A stretch of DNA of 64,000 nucleotides from Arcanobacterium sp. Its GTDB lineage: Bacteria; Actinomycetota; Actinomycetes; Actinomycetales; Actinomycetaceae. The stretch spans positions 89,008-153,007 of the forward strand of contig JALFSN010000006.1 in NCBI GenBank assembly GCA_022778805.1, in the 5' to 3' direction. Below are positions 1-12,313 of this stretch, one piece after another; positions within the stretch are counted from its first letter, which is position 1, and the number at the start of each line of letters is the position of its first letter. A program made the position numbers and the translations under genes. The notes under the pieces were generated by a model, which worked only from the letters and a program-made list of their open reading frames with translations, was not told where the DNA came from and made no database searches.

Positions 1-1026
1 ACTGACCACCCATCTTATTCCGGTCTGGGAGCCAGAGTAGAGCGGCTACTGCGATCTGCCGAAGAGCAGGCGCTCGATCTCGTCACTCAAGCCCGCAGCG
101 AATCCGACGCCATTTTAGCTGCTGCCGAAGAGAAAACTACCGCGATGGAGCACAAGACTGAGAAGCAGAGCGCCGACATTCTAGCGCAAGCCCGCAGCGA
201 GGCCGACACACTGCAGCAGCAGGCTCAGGCGCAAGCTGATGCACTGCATGAGACGTCACACCGCTCGGCTGAGGAACTGAGCGAACGCAGCGCGCGCGAA
301 GCTGAAAATATCCTCTCGCAAGCACAAGCACAGGCGCAATCTCTGCGTACTCAAGCCGCTGCCGAGACAGCACAGCTACGTGCGCAAGCCGAAAAAGACG
401 CAGCGCAATGGCGCGCTACAGCTGAGCGCGAGAGTGCCGAGCTGCGCGCCCAAACGCAGCAGCAATGCGCCCAGATGAAAGCCGATGCCGAGCATGAAGC
501 CGAACACTTGCGTGCGGAAGCGGAACGGGCTGCCATCGCACTGCGTACTGAGGCCGAAGAAAAAGCCGCCAGCCAATACGCTGAGCTCACCGATCGGCTC
601 GCCCGTGAGGAAGCAGAAGCGCGAGAATCTTCACAGGCGCAGCTCAACGCTGCAAACGATGCCCGTCTGCAGGCAGAACAGCAATCTCAGCAGGCTGTAG
701 AGCAGGCAAACGCCACTACTCACAAAGCTGCCTCAGAAGCTGAAGCCATCGTGGCTCGCGCTCGCTCAGAGGCTGCCAGCATTCTTCAGCAGGCTCACGC
801 CGACGCCGAGCAGTTGCGCACTGAGGCCGAGCAGGCAGCCACTATGCAGCGCGAAAGCGCCCGATCTTATGCGGATTCGCTCACTGAGCAGTACAAGAAC
901 CTCAGCTCTTACGTGGAAGATATGCGTGCTCTCCTAGCCAGCTCGCCTCGCTCCATCGTGATGAGCAGTGACGGTGGGGAGAGCAGCGGGGGAATAGGTG
1001 ACGGCGACACTCATGCGGACTCATGA
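1..1026 (+). CDS. Coiled-coil protein, Scy/FilP/DivIVA-like (5' end outside window)
   Basis: The frame is open from the first base, so the true start lies upstream. The visible N-terminal part (YSGLGARVERLLRSAEEQA) resembles the region that follows the DivIVA-like start of actinobacterial cytoskeletal proteins such as FilP and Scy. After it come about 300 residues of almost uninterrupted Ala/Glu/Gln-rich heptads (repeated AEEQA, QAQAQA, RSEA patterns), which predict a long rod. The tail is Ser/Gly-rich. No membrane segment is visible. A role in polar growth or a cytoskeletal scaffold is inferred from the family. A generic coiled-coil protein remains possible because the diagnostic N-terminus is missing. 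Confidence 0.7.
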   Translation, partial: TDHPSYSGLGARVERLLRSAEEQALDLVTQARSESDAILAAAEEKTTAMEHKTEKQSADILAQARSEADTLQQQAQAQADALHETSHRSAEELSERSAREAENILSQAQAQAQSLRTQAAAETAQLRAQAEKDAAQWRATAERESAELRAQTQQQCAQMKADAEHEAEHLRAEAERAAIALRTEAEEKAASQYAELTDRLAREEAEARESSQAQLNAANDARLQAEQQSQQAVEQANATTHKAASEAEAIVARARSEAASILQQAHADAEQLRTEAEQAATMQRESARSYADSLTEQYKNLSSYVEDMRALLASSPRSIVMSSDGGESSGGIGDGDTHADS

Positions 1027-1101
1027 GAGCAGCTGCCGAGACGGTCGAGCTCTGCCTCGGCAGTGACTGATCAGCACCGCATATAGTGAACTGATAAGCG
1101 T

Positions 1102-1107
1102 TACCAT
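1102..1107 (+). promoter_or_regulatory. -10 element TACCAT, 6 nt before ATG
   Basis: TACCAT ends 6 nt before the ATG at 1114, so transcription should begin at or next to the start codon. No Shine-Dalgarno sequence is present. A leaderless transcript is predicted. Confidence 0.5.
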
Positions 1108-1113
1108 ATTTAT

Positions 1114-1896
1114 ATGACTCATCACCTCGCTTTTCGCCGCACAGGCGCGCCATCTGACGTGCCCTTAGTTTTGATTCATGCACTCCCCCTCGATTCGACG
1201 ATGTGGGATAAGGTACGCGCCAAGCTACCCGATATTGACATCATCACCCCTGACGCCCCTGGATTTGGGAAGTCACCCTTGGCAGCTTCGTTTGGAGATC
1301 CCACCATTGCCACCTACGCGCAGGCGGTAAAAGCCACTCTCGATGCGTGCGGAGTGCAGCATGTCGCCATCGGCGGCCTATCCATGGGCGGCGCTGTCGC
1401 GGCTGAATTTGTGAGCCAGTATCCTCAAATGGTGTGTGGACTCGCGCTGATGGATACCAACATTGCGAGCGACACCGCCAGCACTCGCGCTTACCGGCTC
1501 TCGATTATCGAACAAGCCGAGGCTGGCCACGGCTATGACGCCATCGCCGATTGGGAGACCACCATGCTCTCGCCAGATGCGAACGCCGCCATGCGCAGCG
1601 AAATTGCATCTTTACTCCGTGCCGCACCTAACGAGGGGCTCGCATGGCAGTTGCGCGCTATGCTGGCGCGCAAGGATCGTAGTGACGCCGTGGCACTCGT
1701 GGACGGGCCGGTGTATCTCATTCGTGGCGATGACGATTCCACATGCTCCCTGGAGTACTTGATGAATCTCGCTCTCAAAGCTCAAAATCCGCGCCTGATT
1801 GAGATTCCAACGGCTGGCCATTTCACCGCGAATGAGCAACCTGCCGCGCTCGCACAGGCACTGAGCGATTTCTATACAGCTGCGCGAGCTGCGTGA
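1114..1896 (+). CDS. Alpha/beta hydrolase
   Basis: A 260-residue protein with the alpha/beta-hydrolase fold. The nucleophile elbow GLSMGG places the catalytic Ser at residue 90. The acid is probably one of Asp206-208 (IRGDDDS), and the base is His236 (TAGHF). The oxyanion region follows the HALPLDSTMWD segment near residue 25. The closest family in feel is 3-oxoadipate enol-lactonase-like hydrolases, but the substrate cannot be read from sequence. It stands alone between the coiled-coil gene and the convergent nucS, with a leaderless promoter and a strong hairpin after the stop. Confidence 0.85.
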   Translation: MTHHLAFRRTGAPSDVPLVLIHALPLDSTMWDKVRAKLPDIDIITPDAPGFGKSPLAASFGDPTIATYAQAVKATLDACGVQHVAIGGLSMGGAVAAEFVSQYPQMVCGLALMDTNIASDTASTRAYRLSIIEQAEAGHGYDAIADWETTMLSPDANAAMRSEIASLLRAAPNEGLAWQLRAMLARKDRSDAVALVDGPVYLIRGDDDSTCSLEYLMNLALKAQNPRLIEIPTAGHFTANEQPAALAQALSDFYTAARAA

Positions 1897-1910
1897 AACT
1901 TACGTTGCCG

Positions 1911-1948
1911 GATAGCTTCTGCTAGCAGAGCAGCCAGCAGAAGCTATC
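1911..1948 (+). terminator. Perfect 13-bp stem hairpin after the hydrolase gene
   Basis: GATAGCTTCTGCT (1911-1923) pairs perfectly with 1936-1948 across a 12-nt loop, 15 nt after the hydrolase stop. There is no U-tract, so it may act as a weak or bidirectional terminator or as an RNA 3'-end stabiliser. Confidence 0.55.
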
Positions 1949-2098
1949 TATCGCGTATCACGCAACTCCTCTAGCCACGCTACTGTGGCTTTGCCGCCAC
2001 GCTAAGCCATCGCAATTAAGCCGCCACAGCTAAAACAGCTAATAGTGCCCGTAGCGGTGGCAAAGCCTTACGGGGGGGGGCGGCCTGCTCGCAGCTGC

Positions 2099-2129
2099 CG
2101 CTCAGAAGACCTGAGAGACGCTCAGAAGA
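2099..2129. repeat. Direct repeat CGCTCAGAAGA, period 20
   Basis: CGCTCAGAAGA occurs at 2099-2109 and 2119-2129. The second copy overlaps the end of nucS. A nine-G tract lies just upstream at 2072-2080. Confidence 0.6.
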
Positions 2130-2817
2130 GCCGATCCTCAGGCCGATCAAACCCGCGCATTTCATCGTAATCAAGGATGACACATTCAATCCCGCGATCT
2201 TCAGCGAGCGTGCGCGCCTGCGGCTTAATCTCTTGCGCGGCGAAAATCCCGCGCAGCGGAAGAATGGTCGAGTCGCGCCCTAAAAGATCAAGATAGCGAG
2301 TGAGCTGCTCAACTCCATCAATCTCGCCACGGCGCTTTATCTCCACTGCTACGTGTACGCCGTCAGCATCCAGAGCCATTAAATCGACAGGTCCAATAGC
2401 GGTGGGATACTCTCGCCGGATGAGCTGGAATCCAGCGCCGAGCCGCTCCACCTGCTCCGCAAGAAGCTCCTGCAAATGCGCCTCGACGCCATCTTTGACG
2501 AGTCCTGGCTCAAGCCCTAGATCACACTCTATATCGTGCACAATCTCGAAAATATAGATGACGAGGTGATCATCCGTCTTGCGATGCTGAACATCCCACA
2601 CCTGGGTGACGCCGTCGGCAGCCTCAGCAGCATCCGGCTCACGGGTGTGCATCGTGGCCGGCGGGCTCATCCAGTTGAGCGGCTTATACGAACCGCCATC
2701 TGAATGGACGAGCACCGAACCATCCGCTTTCAGCATGAGCAGACGCATCGCCGGTTCCAAGTGCGCATCGAGGCGACCCGAATAGTCTACGGCGCAGCGT
2801 GCAATCACTACCCGCAC
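2122..2817 (-). CDS. nucS: Mismatch-specific endonuclease NucS (EndoMS)
   Basis: A 231-residue protein matching mycobacterial NucS across its length ([53 protein letters not shown]). The PD-(D/E)XK nuclease site is Asp145 with Glu159-Ile-Lys161. The C-terminus ends RLF, the sliding-clamp-binding tail. NucS cleaves both strands at mismatches and provides the non-canonical mismatch repair of Actinobacteria, which usually lack MutS and MutL. The GTG start overlaps the atpC stop (TAGTG), so it is probably translated by coupling at the end of the ATP synthase operon. Confidence 0.95.
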   Translation of the reverse strand: MRVVIARCAVDYSGRLDAHLEPAMRLLMLKADGSVLVHSDGGSYKPLNWMSPPATMHTREPDAAEAADGVTQVWDVQHRKTDDHLVIYIFEIVHDIECDLGLEPGLVKDGVEAHLQELLAEQVERLGAGFQLIRREYPTAIGPVDLMALDADGVHVAVEIKRRGEIDGVEQLTRYLDLLGRDSTILPLRGIFAAQEIKPQARTLAEDRGIECVILDYDEMRGFDRPEDRLF

Positions 2818-3085
2818 TAGACCGACTTCACCTGTTCGGCCTCAATGCCCGCATCGACGACTACCATCACTTGATCATTTTCCATCGTGACGAAGCCGCG
2901 AGCGGTGTTGAATGTGTGCGCCGCCCCGTCCTCTTGCACGAAATGCACAGTGCCAGGCACGAGAATAGCGAGCAGCGGGGTATGCCCAGGCAAAATACCG
3001 AGCTGCCCCTGCGCTGCTGGCACCACCACTTCTTTCACGTCGCCGTGAAAAATCGTGCCGGTGCGCGAAACGATTTCCAGATTCA

Positions 3086-3086
<1 letters not shown>
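2817..3086 (-). CDS. atpC: ATP synthase F1 epsilon subunit
   Basis: An 89-residue epsilon subunit reduced to the N-terminal beta-sandwich ([15 protein letters not shown], then [18 protein letters not shown]). It appears to lack the C-terminal helical hairpin that inhibits hydrolysis in longer homologues, as in other short actinobacterial versions. Its ATG overlaps the atpD stop by one base (TGATG), and its stop overlaps the nucS start, so the three genes are tightly coupled. Confidence 0.95.
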
Positions 3087-5523
<2,437 letters not shown>

Positions 5524-5524
5524 A

Positions 5525-7150
5525 TTAGCCTCGCTTTGTGCGCACGATTTGCTCTTGGCTCTTCTCAGCGCTCTGCTCTTCGTCTTCTTCGGCTACTAAG
5601 CCATGAGCCACGGCAAACTCCTGATGGAACTCTTCCGTTCCCGACTTCAGCGCCGCTTCAGTCTCGTCGTCCATCTTGCCAGTGTCGGCCAGAGTCTGCA
5701 GTACGGAGGAGTTGAGCCGCAGGTGCTCCAGAAGTCCTCGCTCGAAATCATGCACCAATTCCAGTGGCACATCGTCCAAATAGCCTTTTGTACCAGCCCA
5801 CACTGATGCAATCTGATCTTCCACCGGATACGGCGTGTACTGCGGCTGCTTGAGCAGCTCCATCAGACGAGCACCACGCGTGAGCTGCTGCTGCGTAGCG
5901 GCATCCAAATCGGAGGCAAACATGGCAAACGCCGCCTGAGCGCGATACTGAGCCAGCGTGATCTTCAGGGTGCCGGCTACTTTCTTCATAGCTTTCACCT
6001 GGGCATCGCCGCCCACGCGGCTCACAGAAATACCGACGTCCACGGCTGGGCGCTGGTTCGCATTAAACAGATCAGATTGCAAGAAGATCTGTCCGTCCGT
6101 GATGGAAATGACGTTCGTAGGAATATAGGCCGAAACGTCATTCGCTTTAGTTTCGATAATCGGCAGACCCGTCATAGATCCGCCACCGAGTTCGTCAGAG
6201 AGCTTAGCGCAACGCTCCAACAGGCGAGAGTGCAAGTAAAACACATCGCCTGGATACGCTTCACGCCCTGGCGGACGCCGTAGCAACAACGAGACTGAAC
6301 GATAGGCTTCTGCCTGCTTCGAGAGATCGTCAAAGACGATTAAGACGTGTTTGCCCTGATACATCCAATGCTGGCCGATAGCTGAGCCAGTGTAGGGGGC
6401 GAGATACTTATAGCCGGCTGGATCGGAGGCGGGAGATGCCACGATCGTGGTGTATTTCAGAGCGTCATTCTTCTCCAACGTGGAGCGTACCTCTGCGATC
6501 GTCGAGCCTTTCTGCCCTACAGCCACATAGATACAGCGCACCTGCTTCTGCGGATCGCCCGATTCCCAGTTCTCTTTCTGGTTCAAGATGGTGTCGATAG
6601 CTAGCGCCGTCTTGCCCGTCTTGCGGTCGCCAATAATAAGCTGACGCTGACCGCGGCCAATCGGAATCATGGCATCGATAGCTTTAATACCCGTCTGCAG
6701 CGGCTCACTCACGCTCTGACGCATCATGACGCCTGGAGCCTGCAATTCCAGAGCGCGGCGCTCGTCGATATCCGTAATCGCACCCAACCCGTCAAGCGGA
6801 GCGCCCAATGGATCGACCACGCGGCCGAGATAGCCCTCACCAACGGGTACAGAGAGCACCTCGCCCGTGCGGCGCACAGCCATGCCTTCCTCAATCCGTG
6901 AGAAGTCACCCAGCACTACGACGCCGATATCGCGTTCCTCCAGGTTCATCGCCAAGCCTAGAGTGCCATCATCAAACTTCAGCAGCTCATTCGCCATTGC
7001 ACTGGGCAAGCCATCCACGCGGGCAATGCCATCGGCCGTGAGCATCACATGGCCAACCTCTTCGCTCGCAGCCTTCGTAGGCTCATACGAGCTCACAAAA
7101 GAATCGAGCGCCGCCCGAATTTCCTCTGGCTGGATCGTTAGTTCCGCCAT
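5525..7150 (-). CDS. atpA: ATP synthase F1 alpha subunit
   Basis: The non-catalytic nucleotide-binding subunit, 541 residues. It shows P-loop GDRKTGKTA, the [15 protein letters not shown] strand, and [31 protein letters not shown]. The C-terminus carries a Glu/Gln/Lys-rich extension ([14 protein letters not shown]), as in other Actinobacteria. It lies between atpH and atpG in the standard order. Confidence 0.97.
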   Translation of the reverse strand: MAELTIQPEEIRAALDSFVSSYEPTKAASEEVGHVMLTADGIARVDGLPSAMANELLKFDDGTLGLAMNLEERDIGVVVLGDFSRIEEGMAVRRTGEVLSVPVGEGYLGRVVDPLGAPLDGLGAITDIDERRALELQAPGVMMRQSVSEPLQTGIKAIDAMIPIGRGQRQLIIGDRKTGKTALAIDTILNQKENWESGDPQKQVRCIYVAVGQKGSTIAEVRSTLEKNDALKYTTIVASPASDPAGYKYLAPYTGSAIGQHWMYQGKHVLIVFDDLSKQAEAYRSVSLLLRRPPGREAYPGDVFYLHSRLLERCAKLSDELGGGSMTGLPIIETKANDVSAYIPTNVISITDGQIFLQSDLFNANQRPAVDVGISVSRVGGDAQVKAMKKVAGTLKITLAQYRAQAAFAMFASDLDAATQQQLTRGARLMELLKQPQYTPYPVEDQIASVWAGTKGYLDDVPLELVHDFERGLLEHLRLNSSVLQTLADTGKMDDETEAALKSGTEEFHQEFAVAHGLVAEEDEEQSAEKSQEQIVRTKRG

Positions 7151-7203
7151 TCTCTATCCTTTACTAGAAGCGACGTCACACAAGCGCGTCGCACGGTTTG
7201 CCG

Positions 7204-8022
7204 TTATCGGCCGTTTCTGAAAACTTCTTTTACTTCCTGGAGCCGACTAGCCAGCGTGCCATCAATCACGTGGCTCCCGATCAGCACTTTCACTCCACCG
7301 ATCACCGATGTATCAACTGTAGTGTGGATCTGCACATCCGCGGCAAACTGCCGCGAGAGCACTCCCGCAAGCCGTTCTTCCTGCTCACGTGTGAGTGGGA
7401 TCGCCGCCGTCACGCTCGCTACGAGGTGTTCTGAGCGCTCACCGACTGCTTCAATGTAGTCCGCAAGCGTGGAGCGCAAGCTCGTCTCTCCAGTTTTGCT
7501 CAGCGCCCGTTCAAACAGCTCTTCGGTATACGTCGAGAGCGTCGTCAATAGTGACGCCGTCAGCTGCTTCCGTGCAGAGAGCGAATATCGGGTATCCGAG
7601 AGCGTAGTTCGCAATTCCCGCTCGCGACCGAGAAGGTTGCGCAGCGAATAGAGCTCGCTCTCAACCTCCGACAGCTGCCCTTCACGTTCAGCTCCTGAAA
7701 GCAGCGTCTGCACGCCGAGCTTTTCCACGGCGCGCACCAGATCTCCACTCTCACTCCACCGCTCTCGCACCAGCCCCGCCGTGAGATCTTCCACCTCGCC
7801 AGAGGTCTTCGACTTCACTACGGCCTGTGCTAAAGCGGCGCGATCATGGGCAGAGCGCGCCGCATCTTCCAAGGCCGCCACAAGAGCGGGCGCAGAGGCG
7901 AAGACATCGGCAAGTGCAAAAAGCTCACGAGCAAAATCCACTTCGCCGGCACCCTTTTCGCGCAGCAGCGCATCCCAGCCCTCTTGCGCCTTGCGATAGG
8001 CGGTTTCACTGCCGAGCCGCAT
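7204..8022 (-). CDS. atpH: ATP synthase F1 delta subunit
   Basis: The delta subunit, linking F1 to the peripheral stalk. At 272 residues it is longer than the usual ~180 of Proteobacteria, because of an N-terminal helical region typical of actinobacterial AtpH. The C-terminal half has the family signature (PLTREQEERLAGVLSRQF, then VDTSVIGGVKVLIGSHVIDG). Its ATG overlaps the atpF stop (TAATG), indicating coupled translation. Confidence 0.94.
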   Translation of the reverse strand: MRLGSETAYRKAQEGWDALLREKGAGEVDFARELFALADVFASAPALVAALEDAARSAHDRAALAQAVVKSKTSGEVEDLTAGLVRERWSESGDLVRAVEKLGVQTLLSGAEREGQLSEVESELYSLRNLLGRERELRTTLSDTRYSLSARKQLTASLLTTLSTYTEELFERALSKTGETSLRSTLADYIEAVGERSEHLVASVTAAIPLTREQEERLAGVLSRQFAADVQIHTTVDTSVIGGVKVLIGSHVIDGTLASRLQEVKEVFRNGR

Positions 8023-8612
8023 TAGGCACTCTCCTGCCCAAGAACGCCGGTAGCAGCGATTCCCTCAGGCGCATCTGCAGTTTCCAACTCGCTAATAAAG
8101 CGGTCAATCACCCGACGAGCGAGAGCCTCATCCGCGATGGCTTCGCCCACAATACGCCCAGCAAGTTCCGTAGCCATCAGACCCACTTCATCCTGAAGTG
8201 TTCGCTTAGCAGCATCTGCGTCAGCAGCAATACGCACGTGGGCAGCATCGAGAATGCCATCCGCTTCACTGCGCGCTTTCGCCTGAGCGTCAGCCACGAT
8301 GTTCTTGGCGTTCGCCTGCGCTTTCTCCCGAATATCACTCGCTTCAATGCGAGCTTGGTCCACTTCACCAGCGAGATCTTCGCGCTCTCGTGCTACTTCT
8401 TCTCTAGCGATTTCAGCGGCGCGCAGCCCGTGCTCGATCTTTTCACGGCGCTCGTCGAGCGTGGCTGAAAACGCCGGCCACGCCAACTTATACACCGCTA
8501 CAGCCACGATGACGAAAGCAACCGTGCCCCAGATCAGATCGGGAAGCGCAGGCAGGACGATATTGAACGACTCAGCGCCCGCTGCCGCTTCTTGAAACAG
8601 TGGTAATGCCAT
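8022..8612 (-). CDS. atpF: ATP synthase Fo b subunit
   Basis: Peripheral-stalk subunit b, 196 residues from the ATG at 8612. One N-terminal membrane helix (LIWGTVAFVIVAVAVYKLAW) is followed by a long charged coiled coil (RREKIEHGLRAAEIAREEV onward). A GTG at 8621 that overlaps the atpE stop (GTGA) is an alternative, but GGTGAGAG lies at ribosome-binding distance from the ATG at 8612 and that start fits the family better. Confidence 0.94.
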   Translation of the reverse strand: MALPLFQEAAAGAESFNIVLPALPDLIWGTVAFVIVAVAVYKLAWPAFSATLDERREKIEHGLRAAEIAREEVAREREDLAGEVDQARIEASDIREKAQANAKNIVADAQAKARSEADGILDAAHVRIAADADAAKRTLQDEVGLMATELAGRIVGEAIADEALARRVIDRFISELETADAPEGIAATGVLGQESA

Positions 8613-8617
8613 AGCTC

Positions 8618-8842
<225 letters not shown>

Positions 8843-8858
8843 CTATTTGATGGCTGCC

Positions 8859-9713
8859 TCAGTGTTCTGAAACAGAAAGTGAAATGTAAACTGCCGAGAG
8901 CATAGCAAAGATGTAGGCCTGGAGAGCTCCAATAAAGAGCTCGAAAGCCACGAAGACTATTCCCCCAAGAAGCGTGAGCGAGCCAAAGACGCCGCCAGGC
9001 AGCCCACTCAACGTGAAGTACAGATAGTGAGTGCCGACGAAACACAACACCAGAATAAAATGCCCAGCGACCATGTTGGCAAGCAGACGAATCGTGAGCG
9101 TAATAGGACGCAAGACGAATGTGGAGAGGAATTCCAGCGGCGTCATCAGAATATAGAGAACTTTCGGCACTCCAGGGGGCATCAGTTGGCTCTTGAAGAA
9201 ATCCTTAGCTCCGTGCGCTTTAATGCCAGCTGCAATGAAACTCACGTACGCCACTACTGCAAAGATCAGCGGCATACCAATCAGAGACGTACCAGCGATC
9301 TGGAGCCCTGGGATGACGCCGGTGAGATTCATGAAGAGGACGCCCAGGAAAATCGTCATTAAAAGCGGTTGATACTTCCGAGCCTCTTCTTCTCCACCCA
9401 GAATCTCTTCCCCGATGCTCACCTTAGAAAATTCCAACAGCGTTTCCATCATCGCCTGCGCGCGCCCAGGAATCAGTTTGGAACGCTTGGCGTAGAGCAC
9501 CAAGAGCAGCGTGAGGATGGCTACCGCAATCAGCCGCACCAGTAGGATGCGGTTCATTTCAAACGGCGTACCGACAAACAGGAAAGGGGCGGGATCAAAC
9601 TCATGTGCGAGAGTCGGAGCCTCAAAATCGCTGCTCGCAGACGACGCCTGAGCGAAGGGCATAAGCGCAGTTGCAAGCAAAGCGTTCACCAGTGCAAACC
9701 TTTCTCCGTGCAT
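8859..9713 (-). CDS. atpB: ATP synthase Fo a subunit
   Basis: The stator a subunit, 284 residues with about six membrane helices. The essential arginine is Arg209 in LTIRLLANMVAGH. The N-terminal ~40 residues look like a periplasmic leader segment before the first long helix (RLIAVAILTLLLVLYA). It is the first core gene of the ATP synthase operon and follows atpI by about 110 nt. Confidence 0.96.
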   Translation of the reverse strand: MHGERFALVNALLATALMPFAQASSASSDFEAPTLAHEFDPAPFLFVGTPFEMNRILLVRLIAVAILTLLLVLYAKRSKLIPGRAQAMMETLLEFSKVSIGEEILGGEEEARKYQPLLMTIFLGVLFMNLTGVIPGLQIAGTSLIGMPLIFAVVAYVSFIAAGIKAHGAKDFFKSQLMPPGVPKVLYILMTPLEFLSTFVLRPITLTIRLLANMVAGHFILVLCFVGTHYLYFTLSGLPGGVFGSLTLLGGIVFVAFELFIGALQAYIFAMLSAVYISLSVSEH

Positions 9714-9821
9714 GTGCGTCCCCTGTGCGAAGAACTACATCATCGTGACGCTCTCCGACAGAAAAATCTGACGCCTCAACTTTACATGAGAGATCTTTCA
9801 GGGGCAAAGAGTTATCCCTCA

Positions 9822-10277
9822 TCACTTACAATCAATCTCAGGGCCGTGCTCGCGCATCACTACGGCCGAGCTCACAGCGAGAGAGAGAAGCACCGCTAGT
9901 GCAAAAGCGCCAAAGAACGCTTGGGCACTGAGCCACGGAAGTGGAAGTAATGCCGCCAACACTGCCATCAGCGCCGCTAGCTTGAAGAGAAAAACCCCTG
10001 CGAACGCCACTCCCTGAAACTGCGAGAGCCACCGCTGCACGGCGAGCGTCGATCCCCATTGGAATAGATTCGAGAGCACGACAACCCCTGCCCCAATGGC
10101 AACGCTCGCCGCAGCGCCCCCACCGTGCCAATGCAGCATCCCCAGTGCCCCACTGGCGGCACCGACGAACACCGCCAGCGCGCTGTACAGAGTAGCTCTG
10201 GCCATGATGTGCCGATCCGTGCGGCGCTGCCCAGGGTGGGAGCGTCGCAGACGCCGTTCACTGCGGAAGATCAGCAT
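9822..10277 (-). CDS. AtpI-like small membrane protein
   Basis: A 151-residue protein with a basic N-terminus and four predicted membrane helices. The weak composition and position match the poorly conserved protein that sits before atpB in most bacteria (ATP synthase protein I), thought to help c-ring assembly or magnesium supply. The gene overlaps the end of wecA by 20 nt. The call rests mainly on context. Confidence 0.75.
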   Translation of the reverse strand: MLIFRSERRLRRSHPGQRRTDRHIMARATLYSALAVFVGAASGALGMLHWHGGGAAASVAIGAGVVVLSNLFQWGSTLAVQRWLSQFQGVAFAGVFLFKLAALMAVLAALLPLPWLSAQAFFGAFALAVLLSLAVSSAVVMREHGPEIDCK

Positions 10278-11382
10278 GTTTCTGCGCTCCTGGGACGCGC
10301 GGCAAGCGCATCTGATAGATCGTAATGCAAACCGCTATAACAGCTAGCACTACCGCGCATATAAGCACGATGGGATGCGGGAAAATCACACTTGCCGCAC
10401 CGGAAAAAGAGATCACCGCCGCCCACATGTAGAGCACTAATACCGCCTTTGTGTGTGAGTGCCCGCGGCGCAAGAGTCGATGGTGCAAGTGTCCGGCGTC
10501 GGCGTGAAAGGGGCTCTGTCCGCGCAAAACACGGCGCAGCACCGCCCAGAATGTATCGACAAGCGGGACGATGAGAATCAGCGCAGGAATGAGGATTGGC
10601 ATAAATGCAGGGATCGCTGACGCCGTTTGCACATTTGCTGGATCAATTTGCCCCGTGACGACGACGGCCGTGCCCGCCACCACAGCTCCGAGCATCAACG
10701 CCCCAGAATCCCCCATGAAAATTCGAGCTTGGTGGAAATTATGCGGCAGAAATCCCGCACACACGCCCACGAGTGCAGCCGTGACGACGGCGGCCACCGA
10801 CGTGTAATCTCCAGGATCAATCATGCGGGTGAGGTAATAGGCGTACGCAAAGAATGCAAACCCGCCAATGCCCACTAATCCCGCCGCCAAGCCATCCAAA
10901 CCATCGACGAAATTCACGGCATTGGCCACGAGCACGACGACCACCACCGTGCCAAAGAGATTCAGTCGCGCTGAGCCGATCGTCACCCCCAGAATCGGCA
11001 GCGAAATGAGCTGCACGCCAAACCAGGCCATGACGCCGGCTGCTAGTATTTCCCCAGCCAGTTTGGCATACCACCGCAGCTCGTAGATATCGTCAATCAC
11101 GCCCACGATACACATCACGCCAGCGCCGATAATGATGCCCCACGCAGAAGAATCGAGAGTGAAAATTTTGCTCAAATACGGCACCCGTGAAGCCACCAAA
11201 AGGCTGACCACGAATCCGCCATACATCGCCACCCCTCCCATGCGGGCGATGGGAAAAGTATGCACATCCCGAGCGCGCACGTGGCTCACTGCCCCCATCC
11301 GCAATGCCAGCTTCAAGGCCACCGGCACGAGCAGATACGTGATCGCCGCCGCGAGCACCATGACGAACAGGTAACTCCTCAC
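10258..11382 (-). CDS. wecA: WecA/MraY-family glycosyl-1-phosphate transferase
   Basis: A 374-residue polytopic enzyme that joins a sugar-1-phosphate (typically GlcNAc-1-P) to decaprenyl or undecaprenyl phosphate, the first step of a cell-wall linker or glycan. Catalytic motifs are present: Asp97-Asp98 (GVIDDIYELRW), NFVDGLDGL at 157-165, MGDSGA at 223-228 and the WecA-type HLHHRLL at 298-304. The GTG start overlaps the tsaC stop (GTGA). The position before atpI matches Rv1302 of M. tuberculosis. Confidence 0.92.
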   Translation of the reverse strand: MRSYLFVMVLAAAITYLLVPVALKLALRMGAVSHVRARDVHTFPIARMGGVAMYGGFVVSLLVASRVPYLSKIFTLDSSAWGIIIGAGVMCIVGVIDDIYELRWYAKLAGEILAAGVMAWFGVQLISLPILGVTIGSARLNLFGTVVVVVLVANAVNFVDGLDGLAAGLVGIGGFAFFAYAYYLTRMIDPGDYTSVAAVVTAALVGVCAGFLPHNFHQARIFMGDSGALMLGAVVAGTAVVVTGQIDPANVQTASAIPAFMPILIPALILIVPLVDTFWAVLRRVLRGQSPFHADAGHLHHRLLRRGHSHTKAVLVLYMWAAVISFSGAASVIFPHPIVLICAVVLAVIAVCITIYQMRLPRVPGAQKHADLPQ

Positions 11383-12071
11383 GGCTGTGGCTCGCTAATA
11401 GCAATACCGGCAGTGCGCGCAATGGCACTTGGATTCAGTGCGCCTCGACGGATGAGGTCAGCCTGCTGCGGCGTATCGGCGCTGAGCCGCACAATCGTGC
11501 TGGGGACTCCGCCTGGGGACGTCCCCGCATCCAGATAAACGCTCACTGCCTCTCCCAACTGCTGCACCGCCTGCGCAATCGTAGTAGCTGGCGGACGCCC
11601 CGTCTGATTGGCGCTCGTGACGGCGAGCGGCCCCACCGTCTGCAGCAGCGCCAAAGCCACCGGATGATCCGGCATCCGCAGAGCTACCGTCCCGTTTGTC
11701 TCGCCCAAATCCCAGCCGATTGTGGGAGCAGCAGGAAGAATAATAGTCAGTGCCCCAGGCCAAAAATTTTCGATGAGCGTATGGACGATCTCGGCCACTT
11801 CTCCTCGCTGCACTGCAGGATCGACGAGTCGAGCGGCCTGCTTAGCATCAGCTACGAGTACCGGCGGCGGCATCGCACGAGTGCGAGATTTTGCGCTCAG
11901 CAACGCCGTCACGGCGTCAGCGTTAAAAGGATCAGCGCCGATGCCATACACGGTGTCAGTGGGCAGACAGATGACTTCTCCAGCCGCTATAGCAGCGCTG
12001 GCTGCCGCGCGAGCTACATCCCATTGCTGAGCATCGCCGCGCTCAGCATCTACGCTGTGAAAGACCTGCAT
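11379..12071 (-). CDS. tsaC: L-threonylcarbamoyladenylate synthase (Sua5/YrdC)
   Basis: A 230-residue YrdC-domain enzyme that makes threonylcarbamoyl-AMP from Thr, bicarbonate and ATP for the t6A37 modification of ANN-reading tRNAs. Signatures are EVICLPTDTVYGIGADPFN, KSRTRAMPPPVLVADA, WPGALTIILPA, VALRMPDHPVALALL and GPLAVTSANQTG. It has the single-domain TsaC form, with no clear Sua5 C-terminal domain. The start is supported by a -10 element 6 nt upstream. Confidence 0.94.
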   Translation of the reverse strand: MQVFHSVDAERGDAQQWDVARAAASAAIAAGEVICLPTDTVYGIGADPFNADAVTALLSAKSRTRAMPPPVLVADAKQAARLVDPAVQRGEVAEIVHTLIENFWPGALTIILPAAPTIGWDLGETNGTVALRMPDHPVALALLQTVGPLAVTSANQTGRPPATTIAQAVQQLGEAVSVYLDAGTSPGGVPSTIVRLSADTPQQADLIRRGALNPSAIARTAGIAISEPQP

Positions 12072-12075
12072 ACTT

Positions 12076-12111
12076 TTATCCTAACTGACCTACTTATCCT
12101 AACTGACCTAC
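12076..12111. repeat. Perfect 18-bp tandem duplication in the tsaC promoter
   Basis: TTATCCTAACTGACCTAC occurs twice head to tail (12076-12093 and 12094-12111), immediately before tsaC. Confidence 0.95.
12078..12083 (-). promoter_or_regulatory. -10 element TAGGAT before tsaC, duplicated upstream
   Basis: On the minus strand TAGGAT is followed by 6 nt and the tsaC ATG, predicting a leaderless transcript. An 18-bp tandem duplication places a second identical element at 12096-12101. Confidence 0.5.
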
Positions 12112-12313
12112 GCCATCTGCCTTATGCAGGTGGGCACTTCTCCGCTCACATTGTAAATCAGCTGCCCTACTCTGATGCGGAACTGCGCACAGACTTACGG
12201 CATGAAAACACCTGCTCAGGGTGTGGACGCAGAGAGCTGCGGACTTAAGGGCGTGAGCCCAGCAGTACTGGGGTGAGACACAGTCAGTATTGTGAGCCCA
12301 CCCGCGCACAGAC

